Shown one piece after another: positions 19,729 to 27,801 of a DNA stretch of 64,000 nucleotides. Within the stretch, counting starts at the first letter, position 1; each line of letters starts with the position of its first letter. The notes under the pieces were generated by a model, which was not told the origin of the DNA, made no database searches, and saw only the letters and a list, made by a program, of their open reading frames with translations. Source of the DNA: Cellulomonas carbonis (GTDB lineage Bacteria; Actinomycetota; Actinomycetes; Actinomycetales; Cellulomonadaceae); NCBI RefSeq assembly GCF_014636275.1, contig NZ_BMEB01000003.1, positions 372,001-436,000 on the forward strand, given 5' to 3'. Position numbers and translations under genes: made by a program.

Positions 19729-22700
19729 GCCGCCGCCCCGTGACCCTCGGCGCCCCCGCGAGGGAGCGCCGCCTCCGGCGTGCCCGCGGCGTGGGTGCGG
19801 TGACGGTCCCGGCGGTCCTCGCGACGCTCGCGGTGCTGCACCCGGGGACCCCCGTGTCGCAGGTGGACCTGCACGACGGCGCGGTGTGGCTCACGAACGA
19901 GTCGCAGCGGACCCTCGGGCGGTACAACCCCGCGGTCGACGAGCTCAACGCCGGGCTCGTGCCCGAGTCCGCGGACTTCGACGTGCTCCAGGACGGCGAC
20001 GACGTCCTGCTCGTCGAGGGCGCGTCGGCGTCGGTCGTCGACACCGCGTCGGTCACGCTCGCGGCGCGCGCCGCGACGCCGTCGGGCTCCGTGGTCGCGA
20101 TGGCCGCCGGGACCGTCGCCGTCGTCGACGCGTCGGGCTCCGCGTGGGTCACGACGACGACGGACCTCGGGACGCTCTCGGTCGACTCGGACGAGCCGGA
20201 CCTCGAGCTCGGTGCCGGCGGGCGGGCGGTTGTCTCGCCGGGCGGCACGGTGCTCGCCGTCGGCGCGGACGGCGCGGTGTCGCGGGCGGTCCCGACCGAC
20301 GGCGGGGTCGCGGTCGAGGAGGACGACGCGCTCGTCGAGCCACCCGGCGGGCCCCTCGAGCAGGCGGCCGCGGTCGGCGAGGAGGTCGTCGCGCTCGTCG
20401 GGACGACGCTCCTCACGCAGGAGGCCGACGTGGACCTCGGCGCGTACGGCGACGACCTCGTGCTCCAGCAGTCGGGACCCGCGTCGGGCGTCGCGCTCGT
20501 GGCGACGCCGTCGGCGCTGCTCGAGGTGCCGGTCGACGGCGGGTCGGTCCGCGAGCACCCGACCGGCTCGACGGGGCGTCCCGCGGCGCCGGTCCGCGTG
20601 GGCACGTGCGCGTACGGCGCGTGGGCGTCCGCCGTCGCGAGCAGCGTGCGCGTCTGCGAGGGGGCCGGCTCGTCGTTCACCGACCTCACCGGCATGACGA
20701 CCGCCGACGAGCTCGTCTTCCGCGTCAACCGCGACGTCGTCGTCCTCAACGACACGCGGCTGGGGCGCGTGTGGCTGCCCGCCGAGGGGCCTGACCTGCA
20801 CGAGCCGAGCTGGCAGGACGTGCGCCCGCAGCAGGAGTCGCGCTCCGACGAGCAGGACTCGACCGAGCGCGAGTCCGACCGGACCCTCCAGGCGCGGTGC
20901 ACCGAGGACTCGGCGCCGCCGCGCGCGGCCGACGACGAGTTCGGCGTCCGCGCGGGTCGGACGGCGATCCTCTCCGTCATCGACAACGACGCGGCGTCCG
21001 ACTGCGGCATCCTCACCATCTCCGAGCACGACCCGGTGCCCGAGCAGTTCGGCACGCTCCAGGCGGTCCAGGGCGGCCGCGCGCTCCAGCTCGAGACGCG
21101 ACCCGAGGCGTCGGGGACCGTCGAGCTGACGTACACGGTGTCCGACGGGCGCGGCTCGTCGGCGCCGTCCACGGCGTCGGTGCGCGTGACGGTCCGCCCC
21201 GACGGCGTCAACGACGCACCCGTGCAGGAGCGCGGCGGGGCGCTCACGGTCGAGCAGGGCGCGTCGGCCTCCTACGACGTCCTGCCCGACTTCCGCGACC
21301 CCGACGGCGACGAGCTCGTCCTGACCGGGGCGGTCGCCTCGGGCGGCGGGACGGTCAGCACGCGCCAGGACGGTCGGCTGACCTTCACGTCGGACGGCAC
21401 CGGGCTCGGCCGGTTCCCGGTCACGGTGCTCGTGTCGGACGGCGCCGAGACCGTGGAGGGCACCGTCTCGGTCGACGTCCGGCCCGCCGGGTCGGTGCCG
21501 CCCGTGGTCGACCCGGTGCAGGCGACGACGTACGTCGGCGAGCCCGTCGTCGTGCGGCCCCTGCGGTCGGTGCGGTCCGCGGGCCGCGAGCCCGTCCGCC
21601 TCGCGGGCGTGACGGAGGTCTCCGGCACGGAGGTCGTGAGCGACCTGGCCGCGGGCACCTTCACGTTCACGGCCCCGCGCGCGGGCACCTACTACGTGCC
21701 GTTCGTCGTCACCGCGGCGCCCCAGCAGGCCGAGGGGCTCGCCCGGATCGACGTGCTCGAGCGGCCCGAGTCCGCGCCGCCGCCCGTCGCGGTGCTCGAC
21801 CGCGCGCTCCTGCCCCCCGGCGGCGAGGTGACGATCGCCCCGCTGGGCAACGACACGGACCCGGGCGGCGGCGTGCTGGTGCTCCAGGCCGTCGACACGC
21901 CGCCGGACAGCGGGCTGCGGGTCGCGGTGCTCCAGCACCAGCTGCTGCGGATCACGTCCGAGCGGACCCTGACCGGCCCGGTCGTGCTGTCGTACACCGT
22001 CTCGAACGGCACGGCGTCGGCCCGCGGGCAGGTCATCGTCCAGCCGGTGCCCGCCTCGGTCACGCCCCAGCCCCCGGTCGTACCCGACCAGCGGGTCACC
22101 GTGCGCGCGGGCGGCGTCGTGACCGTGGCCGTGCTCGAGAACGCGTACGACCCGGACGGCGAGGAGCTCCGGCTCCTGCCGACCCTCCCGGAGCCGCTCG
22201 ACCCCGCCGACGGCCTGCTCTTCGTGTCGGGCGACGTGCTGCGCTACCGCGCACCGGACCAGCCGCGGCAGGTCCACGCGACGTTCGAGGTCGAGGACGC
22301 GTCGCGCAACCGGACCGCGGCCTCCCTGACCGTGGACGTCCACGCGTCCGACGCGGCGACCAAGGCGCCCCCGCGCCCCCGCAACCTCACGGCGCGCGTG
22401 CTCGCGGGCGGGACCGTGCGCATCCCGGTCCCGCTCACGGGCATCGACGCCGACGGCGACGGCGTGTACCTGCTCGGCCAGGACCGCGCGCCGCTGCAGG
22501 GCGACGTCACGGACGTCGGCGCCGACTGGCTCGAGTACACCGCCCTGCCCGACGCCGCGGGCACCGACACGTTCACGTACGCGGTCGAGGACTGGGTCGG
22601 CCAGCGCGCGGTCGCGACCGTCCGCGTCGGCGTCGCGCCGCGGCTCAGCGAGGTCAACGAGGTCGTCGCACGGCCCGACGAGGTGACGGTGCGCCCGGGG

Positions 22701-25619
22701 CGCCAGGTCGAGGTGCGCGTGCTCGCGAACGACGTCGACAACGGCGGCGGCGAGCTCGAGCTCGACCCCGAGCTCGTCGTCTCCGAGGGCACCGAGGCCT
22801 CGCGGTCCGGGAGGCGCGTCGTCGTGCGCGCACCCGACGAGCCCGGCGTCGTGACGGTCGGCTACACGGCCCGCAACACGCGCGGCGGCTCCGACTCGAG
22901 CGTGCTGAGCGTCGTCGTCGACCCCGAGGCCGAGATCCTCGCGCCCGTGCTGCAGGACGTCGTCGTCCCCGCGACCGAGACGCTCAACAGCACGTCCGTC
23001 GAGGTCGACGTGCTGGCCGTCGCGCAGAACCCGAGCGGGCCGCTCAGCGACCTGAGGGTGGGCGTGCACCCGTCGGCCGCGGACGTGGCGACCGTGACCG
23101 AGCGCGGCACGGTCGTCGTGACGCTCGGCCCGAGCGCCCAGACGCTGCCGTACGTCGTGAGCAACACCGCGGTCGAGGGCCTGCGGTCGTACGCCTTCAT
23201 CACCGTGCCGGCGCTGGGCGACTTCCCGCCCGTGCGCCGTCCGGGTGCGCCGACCCTGCGCGTCATCGCGGGCGAGGAGCTGCGCATCTCGCTCGACGAG
23301 CAGGTGCAGGTCGCACCGGGCCGCACCGCGCGCGTCGGCGATCTCACCAAGCTCACCGCGACGCGGTCCGACGGCGCCCCGACCGTCGCCGAGGGGTTCA
23401 TCGTCTTCCGGGCACCCCGCTCGTACGCGGGCCCGGCGTCGGTGTCCGTCGAGGTCACCGACGGGGACCCGGGCGACACGACGGCACGCACGCGCGTGCT
23501 CACGCTGCCGATCACGGTGCTCGCCGCCGAGGCGACGCCACCCCGCTTCACGCCCTCGGTGCTCGACGTGGCCCCCGGCGAGGCGCCCGCCGTCGTCGAC
23601 CTCTCGGTGTTCACGTCCGCCCCGGTGGAGACCGCCGACGGGACCACCCGGTACGAGTACCGGCTCGCCTCGCCCGCGCCCGCGGGCTTCCGCGTCGCGC
23701 TCTCCGGCACGCGGCTCAGCGTCGCCGCCGACGCGACGGTCGCGCGCGGCACGGTCGGCGGGGTGACCGTCGAGATCGGGTACGGCGGCAGGACGCCCGT
23801 CGTCGCCCAGGTCGACTTCCGCGTGGTCGCGAGCCAGCGCCCCCTCGCGCGGGTCCAGGGGCACGTCGTCCCCGACGCCGTGGGCGGTCGGCCCTCGAGC
23901 GTGGACGTGCTGCGCGGCGCCTACAACCCGTTCGACCCGAGCCCGCTCGAGGTCGTCGGTGCGGTCGTCGAGACCGCGGGCGGTGGCGACGTGTCGGTCG
24001 CGGGGTCGACCGTGACGGTCCGCCCGCCCGAGGGCTACGTCGGCACGCTCGTCGTGCGCTACTCGGTGCGCGACGCGACGCGCGACGCCGCGCGCGAGGT
24101 CGAGGGTCGCATCACCGTCACGGTCCGCGGCCGGCCCGAGGCGCCCCGCGCGCCGCGCGTCACCGAGGTGCGCGACGGGACCGTGGTCCTCGCGTGGGAC
24201 GCGCCGCTCGCGAACGGGGCGCCGATCACCGGCTACCGCGTGACCGTCCAGCCCGGCGGTACGACGCGTGACTGCGCGTCGACGACGTGCACGATCGACG
24301 GGCTCACCAACGGGACCGAGTACCGGTTCACGGTCGCGGCGCGCAACGAGGTCGACCTGTCCGACGAGAGCCCGACGTCGGCGCCCGCACGGCCCGACGC
24401 GCGACCGGGCGCACCGTCCGCACCCCGGGTCGAGCGCGGCGACGCGCGGCTGCTCGTCAGCTGGTCCGCCCCGACCAACACGGGCACGCCCATCACGCGC
24501 TACGAGCTCGAGGTGAGCCCCGCGCCCGCGTCCGGGCCGTCGACGATCGGCGTCACCTCGACGAGCCACGTCGTCACCGGTCTGCAGAACGGGCGCGCGT
24601 ACACGGTGCGCGTCCGGGCCGTCAACGACGCCCCCGAGCCCGGGGACTGGAGCACGTCGTCGGCCGCGGTCGTGCCCGCCCGCGCTCCCGACGCGCCGCA
24701 GCAGCTCGCCGCGAGCAGCGGCGAGCTCGGTGAGCGTCGGATCGCCGTGACCTGGTCGCCGCCCGGCGACGACGGCGGCGAGGCCGTCTCCGGCTACCGC
24801 GTGACGGTCGACGGCCAGGCCGTCGCGGAGGTCGGCGGCGACGTCCTCTCCTTCGCGTTCGACGCCGAGCGCGGTCGCACGTACGCGATCGGCGTCGAGG
24901 CCCGCAACACGGTCGGCTGGTCGCCCGCCGCGACGACGTCCGGCGAGATCTGGTCGGCGCCCGGCACCGTGACCTCCCTCGCGGCGGCCGACGTCGCCGC
25001 GCCGGGGACGCCGTGGAACGGTGGTGCGGTCGACGTGTCGTGGCAGCCGCCCGCGGACTCCGGGCTCGACGGCCGCCAGGGGGTCGACGCCTACCGCGTG
25101 CAGCTCGGCGGGACGGTGCGCGAGCTGCCCGGCTCGCAGACGTCCCTGCGGCTCGACGGGCTGACCGGGGGAGCGCCGTACACGGTCGAGGTCGCGGCCC
25201 GGAACGCGCGGGGCGCGTGGGGCCCGGCGACCTCGGTGCAGGTGACGCCCACGACGGTGCCGCAGGCCGTGCTGATCGGCACGCCCGACACGACGACGCC
25301 GCTGCGTGCCTTCGTGACGTGGACCCCGGGCGGCTCGGGCGGGAGCCCCGTGACCGGCTACCGCTACGAGGTGCGCGGCGACGCCGGCACGGAGCTCGAC
25401 GGCACCACCACGACGACGAGCCTCACGGTCGACGCGCGCGCGGGCGAGCAGCTCCGCATCCGCGTGTGGGCGGTCAACGCCCGCGGCGAGGGCGAGCCCG
25501 CCGAGCGCGTCGTCGTCGTCGCGGCACCGCCGCCCGAGCCCGAGCCCGAGCCGGACCCCGAGCCGGACCCCGAGCCGCCCGCGGACCCGCCGCCCGCCGA
25601 GCCCCCGGCCCAGCCATGA
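19725..25619 (+). CDS. Giant exported Ig-like / fibronectin type III protein (1964 residues)
   Basis: Single short hydrophobic helix near residues 20-36 anchors or exports the protein. Residues about 40-390 are repetitive beta strands in the style of a beta-propeller. Residues about 400-1470 are a chain of Ig-like/cadherin-like modules with calcium-type loops (DPDGDE, DPDGEE, DADGDG, NDVDNGGG). Five fibronectin-III domains follow at about 1471, 1561, 1654, 1744 and 1844, then a Pro/Glu/Asp-rich tail. There is no LPxTG or C-terminal helix. GTG 19725 overlaps the kinase stop. Probably a surface structural or adhesive protein; no enzyme motif was seen. The locus resembles MoxR-DUF58-transglutaminase loci of other Micrococcales, in which such proteins occur without known function. 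Confidence 0.85.
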   Translation: MSRRPVTLGAPARERRLRRARGVGAVTVPAVLATLAVLHPGTPVSQVDLHDGAVWLTNESQRTLGRYNPAVDELNAGLVPESADFDVLQDGDDVLLVEGASASVVDTASVTLAARAATPSGSVVAMAAGTVAVVDASGSAWVTTTTDLGTLSVDSDEPDLELGAGGRAVVSPGGTVLAVGADGAVSRAVPTDGGVAVEEDDALVEPPGGPLEQAAAVGEEVVALVGTTLLTQEADVDLGAYGDDLVLQQSGPASGVALVATPSALLEVPVDGGSVREHPTGSTGRPAAPVRVGTCAYGAWASAVASSVRVCEGAGSSFTDLTGMTTADELVFRVNRDVVVLNDTRLGRVWLPAEGPDLHEPSWQDVRPQQESRSDEQDSTERESDRTLQARCTEDSAPPRAADDEFGVRAGRTAILSVIDNDAASDCGILTISEHDPVPEQFGTLQAVQGGRALQLETRPEASGTVELTYTVSDGRGSSAPSTASVRVTVRPDGVNDAPVQERGGALTVEQGASASYDVLPDFRDPDGDELVLTGAVASGGGTVSTRQDGRLTFTSDGTGLGRFPVTVLVSDGAETVEGTVSVDVRPAGSVPPVVDPVQATTYVGEPVVVRPLRSVRSAGREPVRLAGVTEVSGTEVVSDLAAGTFTFTAPRAGTYYVPFVVTAAPQQAEGLARIDVLERPESAPPPVAVLDRALLPPGGEVTIAPLGNDTDPGGGVLVLQAVDTPPDSGLRVAVLQHQLLRITSERTLTGPVVLSYTVSNGTASARGQVIVQPVPASVTPQPPVVPDQRVTVRAGGVVTVAVLENAYDPDGEELRLLPTLPEPLDPADGLLFVSGDVLRYRAPDQPRQVHATFEVEDASRNRTAASLTVDVHASDAATKAPPRPRNLTARVLAGGTVRIPVPLTGIDADGDGVYLLGQDRAPLQGDVTDVGADWLEYTALPDAAGTDTFTYAVEDWVGQRAVATVRVGVAPRLSEVNEVVARPDEVTVRPGRQVEVRVLANDVDNGGGELELDPELVVSEGTEASRSGRRVVVRAPDEPGVVTVGYTARNTRGGSDSSVLSVVVDPEAEILAPVLQDVVVPATETLNSTSVEVDVLAVAQNPSGPLSDLRVGVHPSAADVATVTERGTVVVTLGPSAQTLPYVVSNTAVEGLRSYAFITVPALGDFPPVRRPGAPTLRVIAGEELRISLDEQVQVAPGRTARVGDLTKLTATRSDGAPTVAEGFIVFRAPRSYAGPASVSVEVTDGDPGDTTARTRVLTLPITVLAAEATPPRFTPSVLDVAPGEAPAVVDLSVFTSAPVETADGTTRYEYRLASPAPAGFRVALSGTRLSVAADATVARGTVGGVTVEIGYGGRTPVVAQVDFRVVASQRPLARVQGHVVPDAVGGRPSSVDVLRGAYNPFDPSPLEVVGAVVETAGGGDVSVAGSTVTVRPPEGYVGTLVVRYSVRDATRDAAREVEGRITVTVRGRPEAPRAPRVTEVRDGTVVLAWDAPLANGAPITGYRVTVQPGGTTRDCASTTCTIDGLTNGTEYRFTVAARNEVDLSDESPTSAPARPDARPGAPSAPRVERGDARLLVSWSAPTNTGTPITRYELEVSPAPASGPSTIGVTSTSHVVTGLQNGRAYTVRVRAVNDAPEPGDWSTSSAAVVPARAPDAPQQLAASSGELGERRIAVTWSPPGDDGGEAVSGYRVTVDGQAVAEVGGDVLSFAFDAERGRTYAIGVEARNTVGWSPAATTSGEIWSAPGTVTSLAAADVAAPGTPWNGGAVDVSWQPPADSGLDGRQGVDAYRVQLGGTVRELPGSQTSLRLDGLTGGAPYTVEVAARNARGAWGPATSVQVTPTTVPQAVLIGTPDTTTPLRAFVTWTPGGSGGSPVTGYRYEVRGDAGTELDGTTTTTSLTVDARAGEQLRIRVWAVNARGEGEPAERVVVVAAPPPEPEPEPDPEPDPEPPADPPPAEPPAQP

Positions 25620-25675
25620 GCCGCCCCGCCCCGACGGCGCACCCCGCGCACGCCACCACCGAGGAGACACGCAGC

Positions 25676-26644
25676 ATGACGCCCGAGCAGAGCACCTGGT
25701 TCGCCGAGACCTTCGACGTGCTCGTGGGCAACGTGGGCCGCGCGGTCCTCGGCAAGGAGCACGTCGTCCGGCTCGCGCTGACCGCGATGCTCGCCGAGGG
25801 GCACCTGCTCCTCGAGGACGCCCCGGGCACCGGCAAGACCTCGCTCGCCAAGGCGCTCGCGGCGACCGTCCAGGGCTCGCACTCGCGCATCCAGTTCACG
25901 CCCGACCTGCTGCCGTCGGACGTCACGGGCGTCACGATCTACGACCAGAAGGCCGGCGTCTTCGAGTTCCACGAGGGGCCCGTCTTCGCGTCGGTCGTGC
26001 TCGCGGACGAGATCAACCGCGCGTCGCCCAAGACGCAGTCGGCGCTGCTCGAGGTCATGGAGGAGTCGCGCGTCACGGTGGACCGCGTGTCGCGACCGGT
26101 CGGGCGACCGTTCATGGTCATCGCCACGATGAACCCGATCGAGCAGGCCGGGACGTACCGCCTGCCGGAGGCCCAGCTCGACCGGTTCCTCATCAAGACG
26201 TCGATCGGGTACCCGGACCACGACTCGACCATCGAGATCCTCTCCGCGTCGGCCGAGCGCGACCGGACGCTCCACCTCGGCGCGCGGGTCACGACGCGCG
26301 CCGTCGCGGAGATGGCCGACCTCGCGGCGACGGTGCACACCGACGAGTCGGTCCTCGACTACGTCGCGCGCCTCGCGCAGGCGACGCGCGAGGACCCGCA
26401 GACGGCGCTCGGCGTGAGCGTGCGCGGTGCGCTCGCGCTCGTGCGCTGCGCGAAGGTCTGGGCCGCGTCGCAGGGTCGCGTGTACGTCATCCCCGACGAC
26501 GTGAAGCTGCTCGCCGAGCCCGTGCTCGCGCACCGCATGATCCTCGACACCGAGGCGGAGTTCGCGGGCGTCACGCAGCGTCAGGTGCTCGGGCGGATCC
26601 TCGCCGCGACCCGCCCGCCGGCCGCGCGGGTGCCCGACGCGTGA
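25676..26644 (+). CDS. MoxR-family AAA+ ATPase
   Basis: Chaperone-like ATPase that typically acts with DUF58 and transglutaminase-like partners in assembling envelope complexes. Walker A APGTGKTSLAK is at about residue 50, Walker B and the following motif in ADEINRASPKTQSALLEVME near 110, and sensor-1 in ATMNPIEQAG. It is 322 residues, normal. ATG 25676 is chosen for the GAGGAG nine bases upstream; an ATG at 25616 that overlaps the preceding stop would add 20 non-conserved residues. Overlaps the DUF58 gene by 4 bases. Confidence 0.92.
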   Translation: MTPEQSTWFAETFDVLVGNVGRAVLGKEHVVRLALTAMLAEGHLLLEDAPGTGKTSLAKALAATVQGSHSRIQFTPDLLPSDVTGVTIYDQKAGVFEFHEGPVFASVVLADEINRASPKTQSALLEVMEESRVTVDRVSRPVGRPFMVIATMNPIEQAGTYRLPEAQLDRFLIKTSIGYPDHDSTIEILSASAERDRTLHLGARVTTRAVAEMADLAATVHTDESVLDYVARLAQATREDPQTALGVSVRGALALVRCAKVWAASQGRVYVIPDDVKLLAEPVLAHRMILDTEAEFAGVTQRQVLGRILAATRPPAARVPDA

Positions 26645-27801
26645 GGCGCCGCCGTCTGCGCGTGTCGCACCTCGGCTGGGGCGCGCTCGTCACCGCGGTG
26701 GTTCTGGCCGCGGCGGGGTGGTGGTGGGGCTGGCTCGAGGCGAGCGTGCCCGGTGCGGCGCTGCTCGCGGTGCTCGCGACGGCGGTGCTGCTCACCGCCG
26801 GTCGGTCCGCGTACGCCGTGGACCTCGACCTGTCCGACCGGCGCGTGACCGTCGGCCAGCGTGCCGTCGGGCGCCTCGAGGTGCGGAACACGTCGCGCCG
26901 CCGGATGCTGCCCGCGCGGCTCGAGCTGCCCGTCGGGAGCGTGACGGCGACGTTCCCGCTGCCGTCGCTCGGCCCCGACGCCGTCCACGAGGAGCTCTTC
27001 GCCGTGCCGACGACGCGCCGCGCGGTCGTCCCGGTGGGGCCCGTGCTGTCGGTGCGCGGCGACCCGCTGGGCCTCGTGAGCCGCCGCGTGCGCTGGACCG
27101 ACCCCGTCGAGCTGTACGTCCACCCCGAGCTCGTGCCGCTGACCGGCGCGGCGGCCGGTGTCCTGCGCGACCTCGAGGGCCAGGCGACGCGCGTCGTCTC
27201 CGACGCGGACCTGAGCTTCCACGCGCTGCGGGACTACGTCGCGGGTGACGACCGGCGCCACATCCACTGGCGGTCGACGGCACGCACGGGCCGCCTCATG
27301 GTCCGGCAGTTCGAGGACACGCGCCGCACGCACACCGTCGTCGCCCTGTCCACGGCCGCGGACGACCACGCGGACGACGACGAGCTCGAGCTCGCCGTGG
27401 CCGCCGCGGCCTCGATCGGCGTGCAGGCGCTGCGCGACGAGCGCGACCTCACGGTGCTCGCGGACGAGCGTCGGCTGCACACCTCGACGCCGTCCCGGCT
27501 GCTCGACGACGTCGCCGGCCTCGAGGCCCGGACGGAGGGTCGTCGCGGCGTGGACCTCGCGCGGTGGGTCGCCCGCGAGGTGCCCGACGCGTCGGTCGCG
27601 GTGCTCGTGACCGGCTCCGTGCCCGACGCCGCCGCGCTGCGCGCGAGCGCCGCGCACGTGCCCGCGGGCGTCCGGACGCTCGTCCTGCGGTGCCGCACGG
27701 ACCGCCCGGTCGAGGTCGCGACGCACGGCATGCTGTCGGTCGCGACCGTCGGTCGGCTCGCCGACCTCCCTCGTGTGCTGCGTCGCGTGGTGGCCGGATG
27801 A
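26641..27801 (+). CDS. DUF58 membrane protein, MoxR partner
   Basis: 386 residues. Two hydrophobic helices (about 15-55) are followed by a beta-rich domain and then the DUF58 core with the signature LRDYVAGDDRRHIHWRSTAR near residue 195 and MVRQFED. The C-terminal part resembles a von Willebrand A fold, the usual form of MoxR partners. GTG start overlaps the moxR stop; the gene overlaps the transglutaminase-like gene by 4 bases. Its molecular role is not established in this family beyond MoxR association. Confidence 0.88.
   Translation: MRRRRLRVSHLGWGALVTAVVLAAAGWWWGWLEASVPGAALLAVLATAVLLTAGRSAYAVDLDLSDRRVTVGQRAVGRLEVRNTSRRRMLPARLELPVGSVTATFPLPSLGPDAVHEELFAVPTTRRAVVPVGPVLSVRGDPLGLVSRRVRWTDPVELYVHPELVPLTGAAAGVLRDLEGQATRVVSDADLSFHALRDYVAGDDRRHIHWRSTARTGRLMVRQFEDTRRTHTVVALSTAADDHADDDELELAVAAAASIGVQALRDERDLTVLADERRLHTSTPSRLLDDVAGLEARTEGRRGVDLARWVAREVPDASVAVLVTGSVPDAAALRASAAHVPAGVRTLVLRCRTDRPVEVATHGMLSVATVGRLADLPRVLRRVVAG

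Noticed and set aside
19554-25670. Minus-strand open frame of about 2000 codons opposite the giant Ig/FN3 gene
   Set aside because: Its product is Arg/Gly/Ala/His-rich without domain pattern; it is the antisense shadow of a GC-rich gene whose plus-strand product has clear repeats and domains.
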